A stretch of 6,497 nt of DNA from the NCBI GenBank assembly GCA_035628035.1, contig DASPKS010000153.1, forward strand, positions 1-6,497. The letters run 5' to 3'. The notes under the pieces are model-generated. The model worked only from the letters and a program-made list of their open reading frames with translations, was not told the origin of the DNA and did not search any database. The translations under genes and the position numbers were made by a program. This document shows, one piece after another, positions 1 to 5,368 of this stretch; position 1 is the first letter of the stretch; the number at the start of each line of letters is the position of its first letter. The DNA comes from DASPKS01 sp035628035 (lineage in GTDB: Bacteria; Bacteroidota; Rhodothermia; Rhodothermales; Rubricoccaceae).

Positions 1-207
1 CCAATCGGGCCGGGCCCCTTCCATGATCCAATACCCCCTCGGATAGCCGTGCGGCAAAGGGTACAGGAGGGAAGAACCGGTGGGCCCCTCGTTGCCGTCG
101 CTCACCTCGGGGTACTCGACCGCTACGAACCCCTTCCCCAGCCCGCGCGCTGCGATGTGCGCGCGCACCGCCGTGCGGGCATCGTTGGCGGTTGTCGACT
201 GTGGCAT
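1..207 (-). CDS. Partial hypothetical protein at the left edge (C-terminus outside window)
   Basis: Read on the minus strand from an ATG at 207 down to base 1, this frame stays open for 69 codons and continues outside the window. The product begins MPQSTTANDARTAVRAHIAA and later holds an aromatic stretch, YPLPHGYPRGYWIMEGARPDW being near the visible end. I do not recognise a family. There is no signal peptide or membrane segment in the visible part; the N-terminus looks like a short amphipathic helix followed by a beta-rich, Gly/Pro/Tyr-rich segment. No Shine-Dalgarno sequence precedes the ATG. The start codon abuts a tRNA 3'-end-like sequence (208-245). If that is an attachment site, this gene belongs to the end of an integrated element. 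An alternative is a normal chromosomal hypothetical gene. That it is coding is moderately likely; no function can be assigned. Confidence 0.5.
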   Translation of the reverse strand, partial: MPQSTTANDARTAVRAHIAARGLGKGFVAVEYPEVSDGNEGPTGSSLLYPLPHGYPRGYWIMEGARPDW

Positions 208-245
208 GTCAGCGGGTTCTAGGTTCGAGCCCTGAGGGGGCACCA
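208..245 (+). other. tRNA 3'-half-like fragment, candidate attachment site or scar
   Basis: The stretch reads like the 3' part of a tRNA: GTCAG as the 3' side of an anticodon stem, a short variable region, CTAGG (219-223), the T-loop TTCGAGC (224-230), CCTGA (231-235), GGGGGC, A, then CCA (243-245). The T-stem pairs imperfectly and the segment is one base short. Inserting one A after CCT would give a perfect CTAGG/CCTAG stem, a seven-base acceptor strand, a discriminator A and CCA. No matching 5' half is present upstream: I see no TGCCCCC-type acceptor strand or D-arm in 130-207. It is therefore not a working tRNA gene. Known biology: tRNA-targeting integrases leave exactly such a 3' copy at the far end of the element. 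Chance resemblance cannot be excluded. Confidence 0.45.
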
Positions 246-266
246 CATAGGACGTTTCGGAGTTAA

Positions 267-300
267 GACGCCCCCGGCTGTACGAGCGGTCCGGGGCGTC
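267..300 (+). terminator. GC-rich hairpin, possible terminator downstream of the tRNA-like fragment
   Basis: GACGCCCC (267-274) is perfectly complementary to GGGGCGTC (293-300). After a C/C mismatch the stem can continue with G-C, G-U, C-G and U-G pairs around a small loop near TACG. It is followed by CCCTTTACGG, so the T-run is only three bases and intrinsic termination would be weak on that criterion. It lies 21 bases beyond the tRNA-like CCA, where a tRNA gene's own terminator would be expected. It could instead be a protein-binding operator between the divergent frames at 207 and 324. Confidence 0.4.
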
Positions 301-323
301 CCCTTTACGGTTCCCACCACACC

Positions 324-1106
324 GTGCCAGGTAAGCTCTCGCGCCTTCCCCTCGCGCTGCTATGCGCCGTGCTCCTCGCGAGCGGGTGCACGCCGTCAGT
401 GCTCGTCACGCGCGGGGTACTGCCGCCGGACCCGGGGTACCTCGTGCGGCGGCCTGGGTTCACCTGGCTCAGCGACACGACGGCGCATTTCCGCCTCCAC
501 GCCGAGCCGGGCGGTGTGCCCATCGATACGCTGGCGGTGGGGCTCGAGCGCGCGCTCGTGCACGTGCTCTCGGAGTTGGGCGAGGACGCGATGCCCGTCC
601 CCATCTCTGCCTTCGCCGTCACCTCTACCGACCGGATGCAGGCGCTGCTCGGGCGGAGCCCGCCGGGGCGCTCGTACTACCGGACGCGCGTGTTCGCGTT
701 CGTGATGCGGCGGCGTTGGGAGGAGACGGTCCGCCACGAGCTCGCGCACATCGTCGCCAACGCCGTGTGGGGCCGCGCGGCGGAGCGGTGGGTGAACGAG
801 GGCCTCGCCGAGGTCGTGGAGGACACGCGGCCGGGCGTGCACGTGCACGCGGCGGTGCGCCGGCGGCTGGTGGAAGACGGCCAGCTCCTCCCCCTCGACG
901 AGCTGTTCCGCCGGTTCACCGAGCACCCCACGGACGTGGCGTACCTCCAGGCGTCGAGCGTCGTGACACACCTCCGCGACGAGTACGGGCAGCAGGCGCT
1001 ACGGCGCGTGTGGGAGGGGGGCTTCCGCGCAATCCCCGCAGCAACGGGCAAGCCGCTCGCCGCGTTCGAGGCCGAGTGGCTGGGGGTGCTGCGGGCGGCA
1101 CGGTAG
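324..1106 (+). CDS. Putative lipoprotein with HExxH metallopeptidase (peptidase MA-like) domain
   Basis: A 260-residue protein starting at GTG 324. The start is chosen because it gives a proper lipoprotein signal: a basic start, a hydrophobic run at residues 8-20, and lipobox LASGC with the lipidated Cys at 22. The core carries the zinc signature HELAH (His138, Glu139 catalytic, His142), then WVNEGLAE at 156-163, in which Glu159 is the likely third zinc ligand. This HExxH plus W-x-x-E-G-x-A arrangement is typical of the peptidase MA / gluzincin-like superfamily. The protein is probably anchored in the cell envelope and exposed to the periplasm or outside. Its substrate is unknown. The C-terminal third is helical and resembles the helical tail of such proteins, with a GKPLAAFEAEW segment at 242-252. 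No Shine-Dalgarno sequence is visible. The family call is good; real proteolytic activity is inferred from the intact motif. Confidence 0.8.
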   Translation: MPGKLSRLPLALLCAVLLASGCTPSVLVTRGVLPPDPGYLVRRPGFTWLSDTTAHFRLHAEPGGVPIDTLAVGLERALVHVLSELGEDAMPVPISAFAVTSTDRMQALLGRSPPGRSYYRTRVFAFVMRRRWEETVRHELAHIVANAVWGRAAERWVNEGLAEVVEDTRPGVHVHAAVRRRLVEDGQLLPLDELFRRFTEHPTDVAYLQASSVVTHLRDEYGQQALRRVWEGGFRAIPAATGKPLAAFEAEWLGVLRAAR

Positions 1107-1158
1107 GGGAGGGGCGGTACCTTCCGGCCTCCTTCCTTTCACGCCCCTCGCCCCTCCC
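1107..1158 (+). repeat. Inverted repeat filling the gap before the ROK kinase
   Basis: The arms GGGAGGGGCG (1107-1116) and CGCCCCTCCC (1149-1158) are perfectly complementary over 10 bases with a 32-base loop. A second copy of the 3' arm core, CGCCCCTC at 1142-1149, can pair with 1109-1116 instead, so two alternative stems compete. The left arm starts directly after the upstream stop codon and the right arm ends one base before the candidate GTG start of the kinase. There is no T-run, so a classical intrinsic terminator is unlikely; a transcript-processing, attenuating or translation-masking stem is possible. In GC-rich DNA some such repeats arise by chance. Confidence 0.45.
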
Positions 1159-1159
1159 G

Positions 1160-2104
1160 GTGGTCGTGCCCGACCGTACCCCTGACCGTAACGCGCCCGT
1201 CGTAGTGGGAGTAGACCTCGGGGGCACCGGTGTAAAGGCGGGCCTGGTAGACCACGCCGGCCACGTCCTCGACCGCTTCACCCTCAAGACAGCGGACTTC
1301 GACGATCCGCGCCGGCTCGTCGAGCACCTCGCGAGCGAGATCGAAGACCGGGTCGGGGATCGGTCGCTCGTGGGCGTCGGGGTAGGGGCGCCCAACGGGA
1401 ACGGGTACCGCGGGACGGTCGAGAACCCGCCGAACCTCCCGTGGCGTGGGGTCGTCCCGCTGGCGGCGTGGCTGGGGGAGGCCACCGGGGTGCCCAGCGT
1501 GCTCGCGAACGATGCGAACGCGGCCGCGCTCGGCGAGCAGCACTTCGGCGCCGCCCGGGGGATGCGCGACTTCCTCTTCATCACGCTCGGCACGGGGCTC
1601 GGGAGCGGGATCGTCGTGGCCGGCGAGCTGGTGTGCGGGCACGACGGGTTCGCGGGGGAGCTCGGCCACGTCATCGTAGAGAAGAACGGGCGGCGGTGTG
1701 GGTGCGGGCGGCGGGGGTGCCTGGAGCAGTACGCCTCCGCGACGGGGCTCGTCCACACCTACCGCGAGCTGGCGCCGGGGGCGCCGGAGGAGGCCGATGC
1801 GCGCTACGTCTTCGAGCGCGCCGAGGCGGGCGAGGCGGCGGCCGAAGAGGCCTTCGAGCGGACGGCGGAGACGCTCGGGCTCGCCCTCGCCAACAGCGTG
1901 GCCTACACCGAGCCGGAGGCGATCTTCCTCTTCGGCGGGCTCGCGGCGGCGGGCGAGCGGCTCTTCGGGCCGGTCCGCCGGCACTTCGAGGCCAACCTGC
2001 TCATGGTGTACCGGGGCAAGACGGCCATCCTCCCCTCCGCCCTCCCCGAGAGCGACGCCGCCATCCTCGGCGCGGCCAGCCTCCTCTGGAAAGACCAACC
2101 CTGA
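1160..2104 (+). CDS. ROK-family sugar kinase (glucokinase or N-acetylhexosamine kinase type)
   Basis: A 314-residue ATP-dependent sugar kinase if read from GTG 1160; GTG 1166 (312 aa) or GTG 1205 (299 aa, beginning MGVDLGGTG) are alternatives. The open frame extends far upstream, but only as a shadow of the preceding gene. Counting from GTG 1160, the phosphate-binding motif DLGGTG is at 19-24, the catalytic base is Asp118 in NDAN (117-120), and the second nucleotide loop is GTGLGSG at 144-150. The ROK zinc site is complete: His170 in ELGH and Cys180, Cys182, Cys187 in CGCGRRGCLE. LFGG at 257-260 belongs to the C-terminal ATP-binding part. There is no N-terminal helix-turn-helix, so it is an enzyme, not a Mlc/NagC-type repressor. 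It acts in the cytoplasm, making a hexose 6-phosphate. Glucose is the common substrate, but GlcNAc or ManNAc kinases share these motifs, and the nearby glycosylasparaginase makes GlcNAc worth testing. Confidence 0.93.
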   Translation: MVVPDRTPDRNAPVVVGVDLGGTGVKAGLVDHAGHVLDRFTLKTADFDDPRRLVEHLASEIEDRVGDRSLVGVGVGAPNGNGYRGTVENPPNLPWRGVVPLAAWLGEATGVPSVLANDANAAALGEQHFGAARGMRDFLFITLGTGLGSGIVVAGELVCGHDGFAGELGHVIVEKNGRRCGCGRRGCLEQYASATGLVHTYRELAPGAPEEADARYVFERAEAGEAAAEEAFERTAETLGLALANSVAYTEPEAIFLFGGLAAAGERLFGPVRRHFEANLLMVYRGKTAILPSALPESDAAILGAASLLWKDQP

Positions 2105-2110
2105 ACGTAC

Positions 2111-2620
2111 ATGGAGCCCCCCGCCTTCGGCCCGCTCGACCCCCGCGTTCGCATCGGCCACGTCCACCTGAAGGTGGCCGACCTCGAGCGCGCGCTCGGT
2201 TTCTACTGCGGCGTGCTGGGGTTCGACCTGACGCAGCGCTACGGCACCCAGGCTGCGTTCGTCTCGGCCGGCGGCTACCACCACCACATTGGCCTCAACA
2301 CGTGGGACAGCCGGGGCGGGCCGCCCCCGCCGCGCGGCACGACGGGCCTCTACCACGTCGCGATCCTCTACCCCACGCGCGCGGCCCTCGCCGACGCGCT
2401 CCGCCGTCTCCTCGCCGCTGGCATCCCGCTCGACGGTGCGTCTGACCACGGCGTCAGCGAGGCGCTCTACCTCCGCGACCCCGACCAGAACGGCATCGAG
2501 CTGTACCGTGACCGCCCCGAGAGCGAGTGGCCGCGCGACGGCGAGGGCCACCTCGCCATGGTCACGGGCCCGCTTGACCTTGACAGCCTCCTCCGCGAAC
2601 CCGAGCCCGAAGCCCCATGA
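2111..2620 (+). CDS. VOC-superfamily (glyoxalase/CatE-like) protein, single module
   Basis: A 169-residue vicinal-oxygen-chelate fold protein, starting six bases after the ROK stop. The two beta-alpha-beta-beta-beta halves are clear. The first holds IGHVHLKV (15-22), FYCGVLGF (31-38) and YHHHIGLNTW (56-65). The second holds TTGLYHVAILYPTR (77-90), DHGVSEALYL (112-121) and DPDQNGIELY (123-132). The candidate metal ligands are His19, His82 and Glu130, with His57-59 nearby. The wording of the motifs resembles the CatE group of extradiol-type dioxygenases, which usually have two such modules (about 285 aa). Here there is only one, plus the family's short PLDLDSLL tail. Function cannot be fixed: a dioxygenase, a lyase, or resistance-type binding are all possible for this fold. 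It overlaps the next gene by ATGA, implying translational coupling. Confidence 0.9.
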   Translation: MEPPAFGPLDPRVRIGHVHLKVADLERALGFYCGVLGFDLTQRYGTQAAFVSAGGYHHHIGLNTWDSRGGPPPPRGTTGLYHVAILYPTRAALADALRRLLAAGIPLDGASDHGVSEALYLRDPDQNGIELYRDRPESEWPRDGEGHLAMVTGPLDLDSLLREPEPEAP

Positions 2621-3585
2621 GCCTCACCAGCCGCCGCGCTTTCCTGAAGAAGAGCGCCGCGCTCAGCGCACTCGCCGCGCTGCCCGCGCCCGCCCGCGCT
2701 GTTTCCCATGAGGAACGCCCGGTCGTCGTTGCGACGTGGTCCAACCACGGCGCCATCGCGGCGGCGTGGGAGATCCTCCGCGCCGGCGGGCACGCGCTCG
2801 ATGCCGTCGAGGCCGGGGCGCGCGTGGCCGAGGCCGATCCCCGCGACACCTCCGTCGGGCTCGGCGGGCTGCCCGACCGCGACGGGCGCGTCACCCTCGA
2901 CGCGTGCATCATGGACGAGCGCCACCGCTGCGGCTCCGTCGCCTTCCTGGAGCACATCCTCCATCCGATCTCAGTGGCGCGGAAGGTGATGGAGCAAACG
3001 CCGCACATCATGCTCGTCGGGGAGGGGGCGCTCCGGTTCGCGCTGGAGCAGGGGTTCGAGCGGACGAACCTCCTCACCGAGGAGTCCGAGCGGGAGTGGC
3101 GCGCGTGGCTGGAGACGAGCGGCTACACACCCCCCGCCGGGCCCGATCACCACGACACCATCGGGATTGTCGGGGTCGGCGCCGACGGCCGCCTCTCCGG
3201 CGCGTGCTCCACGAGCGGACGCGCGTACAAGATGCGCGGGCGCGTGGGCGACTCCCCCATCATCGGCGCCGGGCTGTTCGTCGACGACGCCGTCGGGGCG
3301 GCGACGGCGACGGGGACGGGGGAGGAGGTCATCCGCATCTCGGGCTCCCACCTCGTGGTCGAGCGGATGCGCGCGGGCGACGACCCCGAGACGGCGTGCC
3401 GCGTGGCGGTGGAGCGGATCGTCGAGAAGAGCCCGCGCGACCTCACGGACGTGCAGGTGGGCTTCCTCACGCTGCGGAAGGACGGCGCCGTGGGCGGCTA
3501 CGCCCTCCGCCCCGGGTTCGTCTACACCCTCCAGACGCCCGAGGGCGCGGCGCGCGTAATCGAGGCGCCGGCGCACTTCCGATGA
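2617..3585 (+). CDS. N4-(beta-N-acetylglucosaminyl)-L-asparaginase (glycosylasparaginase), Tat-exported
   Basis: A 322-residue Ntn-hydrolase precursor that cleaves the GlcNAc-Asn bond of glycoasparagine, yielding aspartate and 1-amino-GlcNAc, which breaks down to GlcNAc and ammonia. The N-terminus has a twin-arginine signal, SRRAFLKK at 5-12, a hydrophobic run, and a likely cleavage site after ARA (28), so it folds inside and is exported. HDTIG at 179-183 marks the autocleavage site before the nucleophile Thr181. Measured from it, Thr199, Arg209, Asp212, Thr232 and Gly233 fall at the same offsets (+18, +28, +31, +51, +52) as Thr170, Arg180, Asp183, Thr203 and Gly204 of the Elizabethkingia (Flavobacterium) enzyme. 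Ser79 and Trp41 match its Ser50 and Trp11 to within one residue. The aspartate in HDT separates it from isoaspartyl peptidases, which have HGT. The ATG overlaps the VOC stop. Confidence 0.95.
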   Translation: MSLTSRRAFLKKSAALSALAALPAPARAVSHEERPVVVATWSNHGAIAAAWEILRAGGHALDAVEAGARVAEADPRDTSVGLGGLPDRDGRVTLDACIMDERHRCGSVAFLEHILHPISVARKVMEQTPHIMLVGEGALRFALEQGFERTNLLTEESEREWRAWLETSGYTPPAGPDHHDTIGIVGVGADGRLSGACSTSGRAYKMRGRVGDSPIIGAGLFVDDAVGAATATGTGEEVIRISGSHLVVERMRAGDDPETACRVAVERIVEKSPRDLTDVQVGFLTLRKDGAVGGYALRPGFVYTLQTPEGAARVIEAPAHFR

Positions 3586-3625
3586 GGGCGGGCCGAGCCG
3601 CTCCCCCCCAGCCACCCCCGACCCA

Positions 3626-4177
3626 ATGGACACCACCCTCGCCCGCCGCTTCCTCGACGCCTCGCAAGCCTACCTGCGCGGCGACTTCCTCCCGAAGATC
3701 GAGCGGGCTGTCGCGGCGATGAGCGACGACGACCTGTGGTGGCGGCCCCACGAGGAGGCCAACAGCGCGGCCAACCTCGTGCTCCACCTCGCGGGCAACG
3801 TGCGGCAGTGGATCGTGGCGGGCGTCGGCGGTGCGCCGGACGTGCGCCACCGCGCCGCGGAGTTCGCCGCGCGCGACGGCGTCTCCCGCCAGGAGATGCT
3901 CGCCCGTCTCCGCGCGTCGGTGGACGCCGCGTGCGACGTGCTCGCCGCGCTCGACCCCTCCGCGCTCGCCGAGCGCCGGCAGATCCAGGCCCACGACGTG
4001 ACGGTGATGGAGGCGATCTACCATGTCGTCGAGCACTTCTCGATGCACACCGGCCAGATCATCTACCTCGCCAAGCTGCGGAGCGGGCGCGGCATGGGGT
4101 TCTACGAGGAGGCGCCCGACGGCCGCGCGCGGCTCCGCTGGAAGCCCACGCCGGAGGGCCCGGCCGAGCGGAGCTAG
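3626..4177 (+). CDS. DinB-superfamily (DUF1572-like) putative metal-dependent protein
   Basis: A 183-residue four-helix-bundle protein of the DinB/YfiT superfamily. Helix 1 (about 5-32) is followed by the family's DDLWWRPHEEANSAANLVLH segment (35-54) ending in the first candidate metal ligand, His54. The last long helix carries YHVVEHFSMHTGQIIYLAKL, with His137 and His141 spaced HxxxH as the other two ligands; His133 is also close. The C-terminal tail is Arg/Pro rich. Members include bacillithiol- and mycothiol-dependent transferases and damage-inducible proteins, but most are uncharacterised, so no substrate is offered. The 40-base gap from the asparaginase is C-rich with no obvious promoter, and no Shine-Dalgarno sequence precedes the ATG. 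The dipeptidase begins two bases after its stop, so these two are very likely co-transcribed. Confidence 0.87.
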   Translation: MDTTLARRFLDASQAYLRGDFLPKIERAVAAMSDDDLWWRPHEEANSAANLVLHLAGNVRQWIVAGVGGAPDVRHRAAEFAARDGVSRQEMLARLRASVDAACDVLAALDPSALAERRQIQAHDVTVMEAIYHVVEHFSMHTGQIIYLAKLRSGRGMGFYEEAPDGRARLRWKPTPEGPAERS

Positions 4178-4179
4178 GG

Positions 4180-4986
4180 ATGCGCCTGCTGCTCGCGCTC
4201 ACCCTCCTAGGGCTCGCCTGCCAGCCCGAGCCGACGGCCTCCGCGGAGCGGCCCGCGATGCCGGACACGACCGCGGCGCCAGTGCAGCGGACGGCGCCGC
4301 GCCCGCCGCTGCCCGAGGGGTTCGTCTACCTCCGCGACGTGGCGCCCGGCATCCGCCAGGAGATCCGCTACGCGACGGCGTACAACTTCGTCGGCGAGCG
4401 CATCGAGGGGTACGAGGCGGCGGAGTGCGTGCTGACGGAGCAGGCGGCCGCGGCGCTCGCCGCCGTGCAGCGGGACCTCGAGCGCGAGGGGCTCGGCCTC
4501 AAGGTGTACGACTGCTACCGGCCCCAGCGCGCCGTCGACCACTTCGTCCGCTGGGCGCGCTCGGGCGACGACCGGATGAAGGACGCCTTCTTCCCGACGG
4601 AGCCGCAGCACCGCCTCTTCGCGCGCGGCTACATCGCCCGCCGGAGCGGCCACAGCCGCGGCTCGACGGTCGATCTCACGCTCGTCCCCCTCCGCGGACG
4701 CGAGGCCGATCCCCTCCCGACGGCGCCGCCGTGGCCGCGCTGCGACGCCCCACGCGGCGAGCGGCTCTTCGAGGGCGACCTCGACATGGGCACGGCCTAC
4801 GACTGCCTCTCGGGGGTCGCGGCCACCGGCAGCCGCGCGGTCCCCGACGAGGTCCGCCGCAACCGCCTCCGCCTCCGCGATGCGATGGCGCGTCGCGGCT
4901 TCCGCAACTACCCGCAGGAGTGGTGGCACTACACCCTCCGGCACGAGCCCTTCCCGCGCACCTACCACGACTTCCCCATCGAGTAG
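4180..4986 (+). CDS. D-Ala-D-Ala dipeptidase, peptidase M15D (VanX/DdpX-like), exported
   Basis: A 268-residue zinc dipeptidase. The ATG at 4180 has GGAG six bases upstream (4170-4173) and gives a hydrophobic N-terminus, MRLLLALTLLGLAC. Cys14 could be lipidated, although Gly at -3 is a poor lipobox. A Pro/Ala-rich linker (15-45) leads to the catalytic domain. VanX landmarks are present: Arg114 in DCYRPQRAV, zinc ligands His158 and Asp165 in SGHSRGSTVDL, and the EWWH motif with catalytic Glu247 and zinc ligand His250. His-Asp (7) and Glu-His (3) spacings equal those of VanX (116/123 and 181/184). The His-to-Glu distance is 89 residues, against 65 in VanX, so the middle carries an insertion. 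It likely acts in the periplasm on D-Ala-D-Ala or other cell-wall dipeptides. With no VanA/VanH genes nearby, recycling or scavenging fits better than vancomycin resistance. Confidence 0.92.
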   Translation: MRLLLALTLLGLACQPEPTASAERPAMPDTTAAPVQRTAPRPPLPEGFVYLRDVAPGIRQEIRYATAYNFVGERIEGYEAAECVLTEQAAAALAAVQRDLEREGLGLKVYDCYRPQRAVDHFVRWARSGDDRMKDAFFPTEPQHRLFARGYIARRSGHSRGSTVDLTLVPLRGREADPLPTAPPWPRCDAPRGERLFEGDLDMGTAYDCLSGVAATGSRAVPDEVRRNRLRLRDAMARRGFRNYPQEWWHYTLRHEPFPRTYHDFPIE

Positions 4987-4987
4987 G

Positions 4988-5368
4988 CTAGACCTCGCGG
5001 TAGCTCATCACGCGCGCCTCCAGCGGCGCAGCCGGCGGATCGGCGAACCCGATGACGCCGTCGCGCATGGCCCCGCGCGGGACGAATGGGAACGTCACCT
5101 CCCCGCACTCCTTCGCCGCCGAGCACACCTCGACGACGACCTCCTCGGCCGAGCGTCCGCCGACGTTCCGCACCTCCACGCGCACGGCGGCCTGACCGGG
5201 CTGCTCCGGGGGGCGGAGCCGCACGCGGAGGTCGGCAGGCCCGCCCGGCCCTGCGAACGCGTCGTAGAGGAGGAAGCCGACGACGCACGCCACGAGCACC
5301 GCGCCCACGCCGAACACGGCCCACTCCACGCCGTTGCGGCGGTGATACCGGCGGCTCCGCCCGCTCAT
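4988..5368 (-). CDS. TIGR02588-family protein, partner of the TIGR02587 membrane protein
   Basis: A 126-residue protein with one N-terminal membrane anchor. Residues 1-12 are basic (MSGRSRRYHRRN), then NGVEWAVFGVGAVLVACVVG begins a transmembrane helix spanning about 14-36. The remaining 90 residues look like a small beta-sandwich: alternating hydrophobic strands, AVRVEVRNVGG at 61-71, EEVVVEVCS at 75-83, and a final ARVMSYREV. By the positive-inside rule the sandwich should face the periplasm. I recognise the pattern as TIGR02588, an uncharacterised family reported to occur next to TIGR02587, and that neighbour is present here. The ATG overlaps the upstream stop (ATGA) and has GGAGG four bases before it (5373-5377). 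Its stop lies one base from the stop of the convergent dipeptidase. Cys82 and Cys88 could form a disulfide. The molecular role is unknown. Confidence 0.82.
   Translation of the reverse strand: MSGRSRRYHRRNGVEWAVFGVGAVLVACVVGFLLYDAFAGPGGPADLRVRLRPPEQPGQAAVRVEVRNVGGRSAEEVVVEVCSAAKECGEVTFPFVPRGAMRDGVIGFADPPAAPLEARVMSYREV

Noticed and set aside
130..245. A complete functional tRNA gene ending at 245
   Set aside because: No acceptor 5' strand or D-arm pairs with the 3' portion, the anticodon stem-loop has a mismatch and an 8-base loop, and the 3' part is one base short.
251..300. Similarity of CGGAGTTAAG to a conserved piece of 5S rRNA
   Set aside because: Only about ten bases agree; the surrounding 5S helices and the expected 110-120 base length are absent, and no 23S rRNA is nearby.
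362..1159. Upstream extension of the ROK reading frame (open from 362)
   Set aside because: It overlaps the lipoprotein protease gene in another frame, is Arg/Ala/Pro rich, and has no family features; ROK proteins begin just before the DLGGTG motif.
1139..2551. A 470-residue minus-strand frame opposite the ROK and VOC genes
   Set aside because: Its composition is Arg/Val/Glu/Ala-biased with no motifs. It mirrors two well-supported plus-strand genes, as expected for GC-rich DNA.
3736..4179. Upstream extension of the dipeptidase frame into the DinB gene
   Set aside because: The Arg/Gly-rich translation is a shadow of DinB. The ATG at 4180 has a GGAG site and a hydrophobic export signal.
4180..4986. 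Part of a vancomycin-resistance cluster
   Set aside because: VanX-like motifs are present but no VanH, VanA ligase or VanRS regulators are in the window; the neighbours are unrelated.
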